Assembly (NCBI GenBank): GCA_002255955.1
Contig: NKIM01000003.1
Coordinates: 124,001 to 188,000 of the forward strand
Source: Burkholderiales bacterium PBB2
GTDB lineage: Bacteria; Pseudomonadota; Gammaproteobacteria; Burkholderiales; Burkholderiaceae_C
Direction of reading: 5' to 3'
Length of the DNA: 64,000 nucleotides
Of this stretch, positions 26,204 to 36,700 are shown piece by piece; the stretch's first letter is position 1, and every line of letters begins with the position of its first letter. Position numbers and translations under genes: made by a program. The notes under the pieces were generated by a model. It ran no database searches and was not told the origin of the DNA. It saw only the letters and a program-made list of their open reading frames with translations.

Positions 26204-28484
26204 GCTCAAAGCCGAGCGGGCCGACAGCCAGGCCGCCAGCGCCGAGCTGAACGCACTGTTGGCCTGGGCCGCCGAGCCGCAGCTGGCCCCCAGCGCCTTG
26301 CCCAACGCCCTGCCCAGCACCCTGCACGCCCTGGCCCAGCGCCTGCAGCAGCAATGGCAGCAGCTGCAGGACCTGGCCGCGCAGGACGACGACGCCCAGC
26401 GCCGCTTTGCCGCCCACACCGGCACCATCAATGCCTTGCTGGCCCTGATGCGCGAGAGCGCCCGCGCCCACCGCCTCAATGTCGACCCGACGCTGGACGC
26501 GGCCTTCGAGATGCTCAGCCATCGCCTGCCCCTGCTGATGGAAACCCTGGCCAAGCAGCAGGACGCACTGGCCCTGTCCAGCGACAGCATGGCCAGCTAT
26601 GCCGTGGCCGCCCAGGTGGTGCTCAGCGAGGCCACGCCGGCCCTGCGCGCCGGCATGCAGCAGCTGCTGGCCCCGGGCGACCGCGCCGGCCTGCAGGCCC
26701 AGCTCGATGAGCTGCTGGCCCGCATCGAGCGCCAGCAAGACGCCGTCGACAAGGTGCTGGACACGCCCCAAGCCCTGTCCGAGCTGCGCCCCATCGCCAG
26801 CGCCAACCTCGCCCAGGCCCAGGCCCTGCTGGTGGCCAGCACCGTGCAGGCCGATGCCTTGCTGCAGGAGCGCCTGACCCAGCTGCGCCGCAGCCAGTGG
26901 CAGGTGGGCGCGCTGCTGGTGGGGGCGATGGCGGCGATCGCTTACCTCTTCGCCGGCATTTATGTCTCGACCCTGCGCTCGCTGCGCCAGCTCTCGCAGG
27001 GCACGCAAGACTTCTGCGCCGGCCGCCTGGACACCCGCATCCGCATCGACACGCAGGACGAGCTGGTCCTGGTGGCCGGCAATTTCAACACCGTGGCCTC
27101 CGAGGTCGGGCGCCTGCTCGATGTGATCCGCGAGCAGAACGAATCGCGCCAGCGCGAGCTGGAGCGCCTGGTGCAGCAGCGCACCCTGGAGCTGGCCGAC
27201 AAGAACGACCAGCTGCACCTGGCCGCCCTGCGCGTGCAGGAAGAGCTGGAGTCGGCCCGCGACATGCAGCAGGCCATCCTGCCCCAGCATTTCCCCGACA
27301 CGGCGGACTTCTCCATGCAAGCCTGCATGCACCCGGCGCGCGAGCTGGGCGGTGACTTTTACGACTGCTTCGCCCTGTCCGAAGGCCGCTGGGGCTTTCT
27401 GGTCGCCGATGTGGCGGGCAAGGGCGTGGGCGCGGCCTTCTTCATGGCGGTGTCGCGCACGGTGCTGCAAGACCTGGCACAAGACGAGCTGAGCCCCGAG
27501 GAGGTGCTGGCCCGCGCCAACGACATGCTCAGCGGGCGCAACCCGATGGAGCTGTTCGTCACCGCCTGCTACTGCATCTACGACCCGCGCGACGGCAGCC
27601 TGGCCTACGCCAGCGCCGGCCACCCCGCCCCCTTGCTGCGCACCGCGCAGGGCGAGGTGCTGGCCCTGGACTGCCCGCGCGACATCGCCCTCGGCGTGCT
27701 GCCCGGCATGAGCTACAGCCGCCAGCATGCCCGCCTGGCCTGCGGCGACACCCTTCTGCTCTACACCGACGGCATCACCGAAGCCTTCAACGCCGCCGAG
27801 CAGGCCTACGGCGACGACCGCCTGATCGCCTGGCTGCGCAGCAGCCGCGAGCCGCAAGCCGCCGCCAAGCTGGCCAGCCTGGTGCGCGATGTGGCCGCCT
27901 TCGTCGGCGGCGCCGAGCCCAGCGATGACCTGACCGCCCTGCTGCTCTGCCGCAAGCCGCAAGGCGAGGCGCCCGCCGCCCTGCTCGCTCCCTCCACCAC
28001 CGACACGCCCGCCAGCCCACAAGCCCGAGGAGCTCTGACCGTGAGCCATGCCCCCCTGGAATTGAAGAACAAGACCCTGCTGCTGGAGTACCGCCTGGAC
28101 AGCCGCGTCGAGGAGATCGCCGCCCTGGCCGAGGCCGTGGACGAAGCCCTGGCCGAGCGCCCCGACCTGGCCTTTGCCGTCAACCTCTGCCTGGAAGAGC
28201 TGATCACCAACACCATCCAGCACGGCCTGCACGGCGCGCCCGACCGCCCCATCCATGTGCGGCTTTCTCGCTCGGACGAATGGCTGGAAATCATCCTCAA
28301 GGACGACGCCCCGCCCTTCGACCCCTTCGTCCAAGCCCCCGCCCCCAGCCTCGACGCCAGTGTCGAAGCGCGCGAAGTGGGCGGCCTGGGCGTGCACATG
28401 GTCAAAACCATGATGGACGAGGTGCGCGCCTTCTACGACGGCAGCGGCAATCTGATCGTGCTCTTGAAGACCCTCAAGCGCTAA
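25935..28484 (+). CDS. RsbU/RsbW-like fusion: membrane sensor, PP2C phosphatase and anti-sigma-type kinase
   Basis: 849 residues. TM1 at ~33-50 and TM2 at ~322-345 enclose a ~270-residue helical periplasmic sensor; a HAMP-like region and coiled coil (~345-440) follow. The SpoIIE/PP2C phosphatase (~455-665) keeps its metal aspartates: GGDFYDCF, VADVAGKGVGAA, LYTDGITEA, EPSDDLTAL. A GHKL ATPase domain (~700-848) has the N-box LCLEELITNTIQHG and GGLGVHMVK. It thus joins a phosphatase and a serine kinase acting on a STAS antagonist, encoded next. No ribosome site is visible; translation probably depends on the upstream gene. Confidence 0.88.
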   Translation: MKAAATDPGLEQASWLRLLAPASWLSGRLSFSRKFLLVGAVMLLALALLSWPLLRKAGQDAQSAELERRGLAALAQQAAVLNTLVRQRGELKAERADSQAASAELNALLAWAAEPQLAPSALPNALPSTLHALAQRLQQQWQQLQDLAAQDDDAQRRFAAHTGTINALLALMRESARAHRLNVDPTLDAAFEMLSHRLPLLMETLAKQQDALALSSDSMASYAVAAQVVLSEATPALRAGMQQLLAPGDRAGLQAQLDELLARIERQQDAVDKVLDTPQALSELRPIASANLAQAQALLVASTVQADALLQERLTQLRRSQWQVGALLVGAMAAIAYLFAGIYVSTLRSLRQLSQGTQDFCAGRLDTRIRIDTQDELVLVAGNFNTVASEVGRLLDVIREQNESRQRELERLVQQRTLELADKNDQLHLAALRVQEELESARDMQQAILPQHFPDTADFSMQACMHPARELGGDFYDCFALSEGRWGFLVADVAGKGVGAAFFMAVSRTVLQDLAQDELSPEEVLARANDMLSGRNPMELFVTACYCIYDPRDGSLAYASAGHPAPLLRTAQGEVLALDCPRDIALGVLPGMSYSRQHARLACGDTLLLYTDGITEAFNAAEQAYGDDRLIAWLRSSREPQAAAKLASLVRDVAAFVGGAEPSDDLTALLLCRKPQGEAPAALLAPSTTDTPASPQARGALTVSHAPLELKNKTLLLEYRLDSRVEEIAALAEAVDEALAERPDLAFAVNLCLEELITNTIQHGLHGAPDRPIHVRLSRSDEWLEIILKDDAPPFDPFVQAPAPSLDASVEAREVGGLGVHMVKTMMDEVRAFYDGSGNLIVLLKTLKR

Positions 28485-28533
28485 CGCTGCCTCTCAGCGC
28501 CACCCCAAATTCGACCCGAAGAAAGACAACCCC

Positions 28534-28878
28534 ATGAGCTTCGAACACCACAGCAGCGATGAGCAAGGCGCCCGCCTGGTTCAACTCAAGGGCCGCATCG
28601 ACAGCGCCACCGCCGGCGCCTTCGAGCTGGCCGTGCAGGACCTATTCGCCACGCCCGGTGCCCGCGCCCTGCTGGACTTTGCCACCGTGGACTACATCTC
28701 CAGCGCCGGCCTGCGCGTGGTGCTGATGGCGGCCAAGCGCGCCAAGCAGGCGCAAGGCCGCCTGCTGCTCTGTGGCCTGCCCCAGCATGTGCGCGAGGTG
28801 TTCGAGATCAGCGGCTTCCTGAAGATCATCGAGAGTGTGAGTGATCGCGCTGAAGGTTTGCGTCAACTGAACGCCTGA
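28534..28878 (+). CDS. STAS-domain anti-sigma factor antagonist (RsbV-like)
   Basis: 114 residues, a single STAS domain. The phosphorylation-site loop is intact: LLDFATVDYISSAGLRVVL with serines 56/57. In partner switching, the kinase phosphorylates this serine and the PP2C phosphatase removes it; the unphosphorylated form binds the kinase. Kinase and phosphatase are both on the fusion protein encoded 49 bp upstream, so the cycle is complete apart from its output, since no sigma factor lies next to it. Confidence 0.9.
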   Translation: MSFEHHSSDEQGARLVQLKGRIDSATAGAFELAVQDLFATPGARALLDFATVDYISSAGLRVVLMAAKRAKQAQGRLLLCGLPQHVREVFEISGFLKIIESVSDRAEGLRQLNA

Positions 28879-28901
28879 CTGCGGATTCCCACGGTTCCCC
28901 C

Positions 28902-30560
28902 ATGAGCATCTTCATCAGCCTGTTCGCCGGGCTGGGCCTGTTCTTCATCGGCGTTCGCCTGATCAGCAGCAATCTGCGTCAGGTGATCGGCCGCCGCCTG
29001 CGCCAGCTGATCGCGCGCGCCGTCACCGGCCCGGGCTCGCTGGCCTTGTTCGGCCTGCTGGCCGGCGCGGTGATGCAGAGCGTCAACGCTGTGATCCATG
29101 TGCTGGTGGCCCTGGTCACCGCCGGCGCCATGGACCGCAAGCGCGCGTTTCCCATCATCCGCTGGACCAATCTCGGCACCTCGATGCTGGCCCTGGTGGC
29201 CGCCATCGACCTGCACGCCCTGGCCCTGTGCCTGGTCGGGCTGACCGGCATCGCCTACTACCGGCAGATCGACCAATCGACCCGCTGGCGCCATGCCGTG
29301 GGCGCCCTGCTGGGCCTGGGCCTGCTGTTTCTGGGCACCGATTTCATCAAGAGCGGCGCCGCCCTGCTGCGCACCGAACCCTGGCTGCGCCTGCACATCA
29401 GCGAGCTGGGCGTCTGGCTGCTGCCCAGCTTTGCCATCGGCGCGGCCGTGGCCTGGGCCGCGCAATCGTCCACCACCGTGGTCGTCATCACCATGAGCCT
29501 GGCGGCCGGCGGCCTGATCGGCTGGAACGGCGGCGCCATGCTGGTGATGGGCGCCGGCCTGGGCTCGGCCGCTTCGGCCTGGAGCCTGGCCGGCCGGCTG
29601 CAGGGCAGCGCCCGCCAGTTGGTGCTGTTCCAGGTGCTGCTGCGCCTGCAGGGCCTGGTGCTGACGCTGGCGTTTTACGCTGGCAACCGTTGGCTGCTGG
29701 ATGATCCCTTCGGCCGCCTGCTGGACCAGTTCCAGATGGGCCTGCCGGCGCGGCTGGCGGCTTTCTACATGGTGGTGCAGCTGCTCAGCGATCTGGCCAG
29801 CCGCGCGCTGGAGGCGCCCTCGCTGCGCTGGCTGGAGGCCTGGGCCGCGCCCTCGCTGCAAGAGAACCTGAGCAAGCCGCACTTTGTGCACGACGAGGCC
29901 CTGGACGAGGCCGAGACCGCCCTGCTGCTGGCCGACAAGGAGCAGCAGCGCCTGCTCGCCTGCCTGCCCGCCTACCTCGACGCCTTGCGCCAGGACGCAC
30001 CCGCGGCCCTGACATCGGCGGACACACGCCAGGCCGCCGAGAGCCAGGTGCTGCAGCTCTGCGAGCAGTTCCTGGTGGAGCTGGCCGACCGCCAGCGCAG
30101 CCGCGATGTGCTGGAGCGCAGCATGGTGCTGCGCGACCGCAACCGCCTGCTCGCCTCGCTGCAGGAGTCGCTGGTGGAGCTGCACCAGGCCGCCCAGGTG
30201 GCCGGCGGCGGCGATGATGATGACAAAGCCGGCCGCGCCACCGTGGCCCAGCTGCTGGACCAGCTGGTGCAAAGCCTGCACCTGATGCTGGAGGCCCTGG
30301 CCGAAACCGCCGCCCGCGCCCAGCCCGACGCCGAAGACCTGGAGCTGCTGCGCAGCCTCACCCACGACCGCTCGGAGCTGATGGACGGCATCCGCCGCCG
30401 CCTGCAAGGCAGCGATCTGGAAGCCGGCCTGCGCCAGGCCGTGTTCAGCGCCACCACGGTGTTCGAACGCTGTGTCTGGCTGGCGCGGCGCTATGTGCTG
30501 CTGCTGGACAGCCCGCTCACAGCCACGGGTACGGCCACGGCGCCCTCCACCAAGACCTGA
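28902..30560 (+). CDS. Na/Pi cotransporter family protein with PhoU-like C-terminus
   Basis: 552 residues. The membrane part (~1-310) has the two inverted repeats of the NptA/PhoU family: the second keeps the QSSTT motif (residues 188-192, WAAQSSTTVVVITM), while the first reads MQSVNAVIH instead of QSSSA. The cytosolic C-terminal ~230 residues are helical and PhoU-like. The family imports or exports phosphate with sodium. Its location behind a PstS-like protein and a partner-switching module suggests phosphate is the common theme. The altered first motif may change substrate or coupling. Confidence 0.82.
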   Translation: MSIFISLFAGLGLFFIGVRLISSNLRQVIGRRLRQLIARAVTGPGSLALFGLLAGAVMQSVNAVIHVLVALVTAGAMDRKRAFPIIRWTNLGTSMLALVAAIDLHALALCLVGLTGIAYYRQIDQSTRWRHAVGALLGLGLLFLGTDFIKSGAALLRTEPWLRLHISELGVWLLPSFAIGAAVAWAAQSSTTVVVITMSLAAGGLIGWNGGAMLVMGAGLGSAASAWSLAGRLQGSARQLVLFQVLLRLQGLVLTLAFYAGNRWLLDDPFGRLLDQFQMGLPARLAAFYMVVQLLSDLASRALEAPSLRWLEAWAAPSLQENLSKPHFVHDEALDEAETALLLADKEQQRLLACLPAYLDALRQDAPAALTSADTRQAAESQVLQLCEQFLVELADRQRSRDVLERSMVLRDRNRLLASLQESLVELHQAAQVAGGGDDDDKAGRATVAQLLDQLVQSLHLMLEALAETAARAQPDAEDLELLRSLTHDRSELMDGIRRRLQGSDLEAGLRQAVFSATTVFERCVWLARRYVLLLDSPLTATGTATAPSTKT

Positions 30561-30572
30561 GAGTCCCACACC

Positions 30573-32453
30573 TTGATCCACCACGCTCTGAGCCGCTGGC
30601 TGCCCCCGTCCAAGCCGGTGCGCCGGCCCTTCGAGCTGATCTACGCGGCCGATGAATGCCCGCCGCGCGGCGCCCTGGGCCTGTTGGCCTTGCAACATGC
30701 GGCCACGGTGCTGGCCCTGATCGCCCATGTGCTGGCCGCTGCCAAGATCGCGGGCCTGAGCCTGCCGCAAACCCACTCCATCGTCGCCATGACCCTGCTG
30801 GGCATGGCCATGGGCACGGCCCTGCAAGCCTGGGGCGGGCGCTGGGGCAGCGGCACCCTGCTGGTCTTCCAGCCCGACCCGATGATGATCACCGTGGCCG
30901 GCGCGGCCATCGCCAGCTACGGCCTGGGCTCCCTGGTGCAGGTGAGCCTGATCGCCGCCGGCGTCACGCTCTGCGTGGGCCCGCTGATGCGCCATCTGCG
31001 CGCCCTCTTCCCGCCCACCGTGGTGGGCACGGTGGTCTGCATGGGTGGCTTGGGGCTGGTGGAGCCGGCCATGCGCAATGCGCTTGGCATCCATGAAGCA
31101 TCAGCCGGTGCGGCCACCGGCTTGCAAACCCTGCAGATCGACGGCATCAGCGCCCTCATCGCGGGCGCGACCCTGGCCAGCATCGTCGTGCTCTCAGTCT
31201 GGGGCGGGCGGCGCTTCAAGTTGCTGGGCGTGTTGGCGGGCTTGCTGATGGGCCTGCTGATCGCCGCGCTCAGCGACCGCCTGCTTGGCCTGGAGTGGCT
31301 GCACAGCGCACCCTGGCTGGCCCTGCCGCAGCCGATTGCGCCCAGCTTCAACCTGGGCCCCGAGATCATTTTTGCCATCGTGCTGATCGCCACGCTCAAC
31401 CAGCTGGACAACATCGGCTGCCTGATCGTGATGGACAAGACCGACAACGCCGACTGGCGCCGCGCCGACATGCAGATGGTGGGCCGCGGCATCCGCGCCA
31501 ACGGGGCCAGTGATTTTCTGAGCGGCCTGTTCGGCAGCTTCCCCACCGCGCCCAGCTCGGCCAATATCGCCCTGGTGCACGCCACCGGCTCCAGCAGCCG
31601 CTACATCGGCCTGGCCTGCGCAGCCCTGCTGCTGCTGGTGGCCCTGAGCCCGCTGCTGACCATGGCGCTCACCCTCATCCCGCAAGCCGTGCTGGGCGCC
31701 ATCTCGCTCTACGCCGCCGCGTACTTGATCGTCTCCGGCATCGAGATGATCGCCACCCGCGCGCTCGACAGCCGCGGCATCTTCATGGTCGGCTTGTCGC
31801 TCTGCGCCGGCCTGGCCACCATGTTGATGCCGGGCCTGAGCCAAGGCCTGCCCGAGGGCGTGGCCATGCTGGCCGGCGATGGCTTTGTGGTCACCGGCGT
31901 CTGCGTGATGAGCCTGAACCTCTTGTTCCGCCTCGGCACCCGCTTGCGCGCCAGCTGCGAGCTGGACCCCGGTCAAGGCACTGGTCAGGGTTCGATCAAC
32001 CACCAGCTCACCGCCTTCGTCGAGCGCCAAGGCGGCGCCTGGGGCGCCCGCATGGACATCGTCCGCCGCGCCGCCCTGGCCGCGCTGGAAGCCAGCGAAG
32101 CGATCCAGGCCGCCGGCGGCGGCCGCCTGCTGGTGATCCGCGGCAGCTTCGATGAATTCAACTTCGACCTGGAGTTGCTGCACGAGGGCGAGCCGCTTCA
32201 GCTGGGGGCGTCGGCTGCGGGGTCGGGCGATGGCTCAGCGGGCGCAGCTGCAGCGGTAGAAGCGCCGCTGGATCTGGATGCGTTGATGAACATCGACAGC
32301 CCCGACGCCGACAATGCCGCTGAAATGGAACGCCAGCTCGACGCCGCCATGGCCCGCGTCTCCGGCGTCCTGATCCGGCACCTGGCCGACAAGCTCAGCA
32401 GCGCCAGCCTGGGGTCGGGGCAGGCGGTGTTGAGGTTGCATTTTGATCATTGA
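30573..32453 (+). CDS. NCS2-type permease with C-terminal GHKL-like domain
   Basis: 626 residues from TTG 30573, 12 bp after the Na/Pi gene. Residues ~20-460 are a 14-helix nucleobase-cation symporter (uracil/xanthine type) with FPTAPSSANIALVHATG near the substrate site. Residues ~475-626 are soluble and follow the pattern of an RsbW-like ATPase: a helix ALAALEASEAIQ in place of the N-box (Glu where Asn is expected), FNFDLELLHEGEPLQL, and a final VLRLHF strand. The nucleotide-binding residues appear lost. This suggests a permease with a regulatory, protein-binding tail related to the adjacent partner-switching proteins. Confidence 0.75.
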   Translation: MIHHALSRWLPPSKPVRRPFELIYAADECPPRGALGLLALQHAATVLALIAHVLAAAKIAGLSLPQTHSIVAMTLLGMAMGTALQAWGGRWGSGTLLVFQPDPMMITVAGAAIASYGLGSLVQVSLIAAGVTLCVGPLMRHLRALFPPTVVGTVVCMGGLGLVEPAMRNALGIHEASAGAATGLQTLQIDGISALIAGATLASIVVLSVWGGRRFKLLGVLAGLLMGLLIAALSDRLLGLEWLHSAPWLALPQPIAPSFNLGPEIIFAIVLIATLNQLDNIGCLIVMDKTDNADWRRADMQMVGRGIRANGASDFLSGLFGSFPTAPSSANIALVHATGSSSRYIGLACAALLLLVALSPLLTMALTLIPQAVLGAISLYAAAYLIVSGIEMIATRALDSRGIFMVGLSLCAGLATMLMPGLSQGLPEGVAMLAGDGFVVTGVCVMSLNLLFRLGTRLRASCELDPGQGTGQGSINHQLTAFVERQGGAWGARMDIVRRAALAALEASEAIQAAGGGRLLVIRGSFDEFNFDLELLHEGEPLQLGASAAGSGDGSAGAAAAVEAPLDLDALMNIDSPDADNAAEMERQLDAAMARVSGVLIRHLADKLSSASLGSGQAVLRLHFDH

Positions 32454-32498
32454 GGGTTCATCGGCAGCTTAGAGGCAAGGCTCTGTTCGGCCAGAGGT

Positions 32499-32523
32499 AC
32501 TTCAGATTTAAGGCCTGACCCTC
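32499..32523 (-). repeat. Left copy of 25-bp inverted repeat flanking the island
   Basis: On the minus strand reads GAGGGTCAGGCCTTAAAT followed by CTGAAGT. It matches the copy at 37150-37174 at 24 of 25 bases in the opposite orientation. The 4.6 kb between them contains the whole nuclease-helicase pair. Confidence 0.8.
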
Positions 32524-32549
32524 AGGCCCGCTTGACCCTCAGGCCCGCT
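32516..32549 (+). repeat. Two tandem 17-bp copies of TGACCCTCAGGCCCGCT
   Basis: Two perfect head-to-tail copies, overlapping the end of the left inverted repeat. The core TGAGGGTC (minus strand) also recurs at 37148, 38471 and 39488. Confidence 0.8.
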
Positions 32550-32971
32550 CAACTGCCCCCCGATGGCGCCCTGACGGGCTCGGCCGTTTCAACCTCAAGT
32601 TGGGCGATGACCGTGCTGTTGCGCGCGGCCTGCGGCAAATCGAAACGAAGGCTGAGTGCCTGAGCGCCCTGGGCCCAAACCAGGGCCAGCGTCGAGGACC
32701 ACGAGTGCTTGTTGTTGAACTTCAAGGATTTGCTCCCTGTCTGATGCATAGCCAAAACGTCGTCGCAGAGTTGATAGGGCCTTAAGATTCAGGACATGAC
32801 TCTCGCGCCTGGATGACCCTCGCGCCTTGCTCGCGACTCGCGATGCTAGAAAGGTCAAACCGCAGGCGGCGGATGCGCAATCGGCTTGGCTTCAACACCG
32901 ATCTCGGTTTCCCAAAGGTACACTAACCGTAAAAATTATCGGGGTTCCACGAGGAGCTGGGAGGTGGTCAT

Positions 32972-33745
32972 ATGGCGATTACTCTGACGGCATTCACCGA
33001 TCAGGCGAAGTGGGAGGGCTGTACTTGGAGCGTGCCCTCTGTAGACGAGTTGGCAAACGCCATTGCCATCATCGCGGTGGGCCAGGCTCTTCATGTCGCC
33101 AAGATCTTGCACGGCGCAGGCATTGCAGGTAAGCCCACTACAAAGGGGGCGATCAAGGGAGCTACAAGGCTCCTCACTTCGTCTGGCAATATCGCTCACA
33201 GGGATGGCTGGATGTTTCAGGTCATGTCTTGGCTCGCCGCTCAGTTGCGCACCCCGGGTGCGTTGATGAACACGCCACACATGATTCACGCCCACAAGGG
33301 CTTGGATGGACTCCAAGTGTCCATCGACGGAGCCGATAAGGTGACTGCCGTCGTTCTCTTCGAGGACAAGGCGACTGAGAACCCTCGGTCCATGGTGCGC
33401 GATAAGGTCTGGCCCGAGTTCGCGGAATTCGAGACTGGTGAGAATGAGCACCTTATCGCCGCAGAGGTAGCTCTGCTCCTCAACAGAGCTGGGCATTCTG
33501 ACCCGCAGCAGGCGGTGGCTGACGTCATGTGGAGTCAGGTCCGTCGATATCGCCTGAGCATTACAGCCGAGCAAAGCACCGAAGAGACTCAGAGCCAGCT
33601 CTTCAAAGGGTACGAGAGGATTGTTCCTGGCGAGGCGATTCGCCGGCGCGCTGAAGTCTTCGAAGTGGTGAACCTTCGCAAGTGGATGGACGACTTGGCA
33701 ACGTTGGCCATCAAGAAGGCAGAAGCGTTGGCAACTTCCGACTGA
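32972..33745 (+). CDS. Hachiman HamA / AbpA-like predicted nuclease
   Basis: 257 residues from ATG 32972, behind a strong GGGAGGTG site. The central part fits a PD-(D/E)XK nuclease core: Asp112 in [13 protein letters not shown], then a hydrophobic strand [12 protein letters not shown] with Glu131 and Lys133. Size, this core and the large helicase gene 10 bp downstream match the HamA (DUF1837) + HamB and AbpA + AbpB antiphage systems, where the nuclease is released to degrade DNA when the helicase meets phage DNA. Codon use and lower GC differ from neighbouring genes, suggesting transfer. The family assignment comes from architecture; overall similarity could not be measured. Confidence 0.65.
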   Translation: MAITLTAFTDQAKWEGCTWSVPSVDELANAIAIIAVGQALHVAKILHGAGIAGKPTTKGAIKGATRLLTSSGNIAHRDGWMFQVMSWLAAQLRTPGALMNTPHMIHAHKGLDGLQVSIDGADKVTAVVLFEDKATENPRSMVRDKVWPEFAEFETGENEHLIAAEVALLLNRAGHSDPQQAVADVMWSQVRRYRLSITAEQSTEETQSQLFKGYERIVPGEAIRRRAEVFEVVNLRKWMDDLATLAIKKAEALATSD

Positions 33746-33755
33746 GAGCTACCTA

Positions 33756-36700
33756 GTGTTTGATGATCCAACTTCGGAGCTCATTCGCTCTGCCCCAGAA
33801 CTGTCTGGCCTTGACCCCAACTCCCTGCCCAAAGCGCTAACAAAGGCCTACGCGGAGATTGTTGCGGTGCGGCTTCGCCTCCGAAAAATCTCTGGTGGTT
33901 CATCCAACGCTGCTGATTTGCTGGCCCCACTGCAGCCCGAACTCCAACGACTCAGGAAAATTGCCTTTACCCAGGAGGCTATGGCCTCTGTGAGCTCTGA
34001 AGGTCCTCAGCGGCGCGGCGCAGCCTTCCTCGCAGCGACAGCGCACTACGTTACCTTGCAGGCGCAGCTCCTTGCGAGCCCTACTAGCCCCGATAAGTTC
34101 GGCCCGCTTACGGTCGGCGGAATTGCGCCTGAGGTCTCGGCGACGCTCTTGTTCCTTGCCGCTGGAGCTAGCCCTGACGCTGCTGAAATGTCTCGCCAGA
34201 TTCAGCTGTCTGATGGCTTGTTGCCTTTGGAGCGCAGGCTCTTGCAGGATATCAAGCGGTTGGCTATCGGTGACCTTGACGCGCTGCTCGCTGATTCGTC
34301 CGTCCCGGAGCCTCCATCTTTGGAGGGCGATTTCACTTTGGCCGAAGTCGGCGCTAGTGCTCTTTATCTGATGCTGCACCGTTGCGTTCGAAGCATCGCT
34401 GCCGAGGTGCTGGGGCGTCCAGGCTATCAGGCGTCATCAGTGGAGCTGGAGCGTGTTGAAGGGTTGTGCACAGAGCCGGCCGTGCAGTTCCTGAATCGAC
34501 TTGGCAACAGCGCCTTCCCTGGACCTCGTCACCTGGCGTCTTTGTTGAGGGCCGTTGGCCGCGAACTACCGGCTGACAGCCTTGCTCGTCTGCCAGCGCC
34601 ACCAGGCATCGGCACTTCGCTTTGGATTTCGGGCCTGACGCTGATCGCGAAAACTAGGCCATATCTTTGGGCGAATCACCGAGATGCCGTTGCACAGGGC
34701 TACCTGGCGCCCGGGGTATCGGCTGCGATCAGCTTCCCTACTGGGGCGGGGAAATCGACACTTTCCGAGCTAAAGATTCTTTCGAACTTGTGTCTGGGAA
34801 AGGACACCATCTTTCTCGCTCCCACGTTGGCGCTCGTCGACCAGACCGCGCGTGCACTTCAGAAGGCCTTTCCTGATGCGCGACTGAGTCGTGAGCGGGC
34901 AAATGACAACCCGTTCGACTTTGAACTGGGCACCCGACTGCCGCCGATGTCGGTGATGACGCCGGAGCGTTGCTTGGCGTTGATGGGGGTGCAGCCGGAG
35001 CTTTTCAAGGAGGTCGGCTTGCTCGTGTTCGACGAGTGCCACCTGCTACACGCCGGTGTGAACGACCGCAGCAGACGCGCTATTGATGCGATGCTTTGCA
35101 TACTGAACCTTTCCACACAAGCGCCCGCGGCGGACTACTTGCTACTCTCGGCCATGATGAGCAATGCCGAAGAGGTGGCGGCTTGGATTGCCGAGCTCAC
35201 GGGTCGAAAGTGCTTGCCATTGAACATGGCGTGGAAGCCGACGCGGCAAGTACGTGGTTCCGTGGTCTTCCCCAGCGACCAAATCGCTGATTTGCGCAGC
35301 AAACTTGAGGCCAAGCGCCAGGAGTTGTTAGCCGCCGGTAAGCGCAAGTCTGGGCCGTCGGCCGCGCTTAAGCGCGAACTCAAGGCACAGCCGCTTGGAC
35401 TTCTTGGGCTCAAGTTCAAATGGGACTCGATGCTGCGAGATGACTACTTGTTGGTGCCGCTATCTGACAGTGAGATGCTTTTATCGGTAAATGCGACGAC
35501 ATGGCGGCTAACGCCGAATGTGAACAGCGTGGCCGCGGAGCTTGCATCGCTAGCTTCCCGCAACAAGGGGGTTAAGTCGCTCATCTTCGCGCAGACGATC
35601 CCGTACGCTATGAGTGCTCAGGAAGCCGCAGGAAAGCATCTTGGTGAGGCAAACATCGCTCTGACGGTAGAAGAGCGACACCTGTATAGCCTTGCGCTCG
35701 ATGAGTTGGGGGACGAATCTGCACTCTACGTCGATGTCGTCGCAGGGCGGGTCGCTCGGTGGCCTAGCCTCTGTCACCACGGGCTGCTTCTTCCGACTGA
35801 GCGGCAACTACACGAGTCGCTCTTTCAGCGTCCGGACGGAGTGTCCGTACTTGTTGCTACTTCAACTTTGGCTCAGGGAATGAACCTTCCAAGCCATGTC
35901 GTCATCATCGCCGGCGACAGCAAGTTTGATGCGGAGAATAAGCAGCTTGCTCAGATGAAGGCGCATGACTTGCTCAACGCTGCTGGTCGGGCTGGGCGGG
36001 CCGGCCAGAGCTCTTACGGACTTGTGCTGGTGGTTCCGAGTAACGTCGTGGAGATCAACGATTCCAACAGTCAGATCGGCAAACACTGGAAGAGCCTTCA
36101 AGGCATCTTCTCGCAGAGTGATCAGTGCCTTGCCATAGAAGACCCGCTTGAGGGCATCCTTGACCGAATCCAAGAACTTGGTGCGGACGCGGGAGGCGAC
36201 GCGGACTACCTAATGCGTCGGCTTCCAATCTCGACACAGGCCGCAGATGTCGATGGCCCAGCCAAGACGCTTTTGATGAAGTCATTCGCAGCCTACAAGT
36301 GGAGGAAGCAGGCGCAGGAACGCCAAGTGAATGACCGGATCAACCATGTGCTTCTTGCTCGCAGGAAGCTTCAAGAGTTGGATGAGGAGCCCGGCTGGGC
36401 CGACAAAATGGCCGCGAACTACGGCGTACCGTCGGATGTGTTTAGCGAACTGGGGGCACGCCTTGAGACGTCGCCTCCTATCGGGCGAACGACGTTGGAT
36501 TGGTTCACGTGGACAGTGACCTGGTTGACTGAGCGACCCATCCTCCTCTCACAGATGATCAGGCGCGAGAGCTTGGATGGGTTCATGGGCGAGAAGTTCA
36601 AGTTGTGTGGGGACGACAAGGAGCGGGGTGAGCTCGCAGTTGGCGACGTGCTGGCCGCGCTGAAGTTGTGGGTCAGTGGACAGACGCTGGCGGAGATTCA

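Larger units (their letters stand above)
32454..32971. other. 518-bp gene-poor junction left of the low-GC island
   Basis: Holds the left inverted-repeat copy and a 17-bp tandem repeat (listed separately). A 68-codon leftward frame at 32549-32755 has no ribosome site or recognisable domain and is not called. GC content drops from about 32740 on. The nuclease gene's promoter should lie near the AT-rich TAAAAATTAT at 32931-32940. Confidence 0.5.

Noticed and set aside
26007-28397. Long leftward open frame opposite the RsbU/RsbW fusion
   Set aside because: Gln/Gly/His/Ala-rich translation with no domain; a shadow of high-GC codon bias on the other strand.
32549-32755. 68-codon leftward frame beside the island
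   Set aside because: No ribosome site, no domain, and it sits in repeat-rich junction DNA; could be a remnant but cannot be supported.
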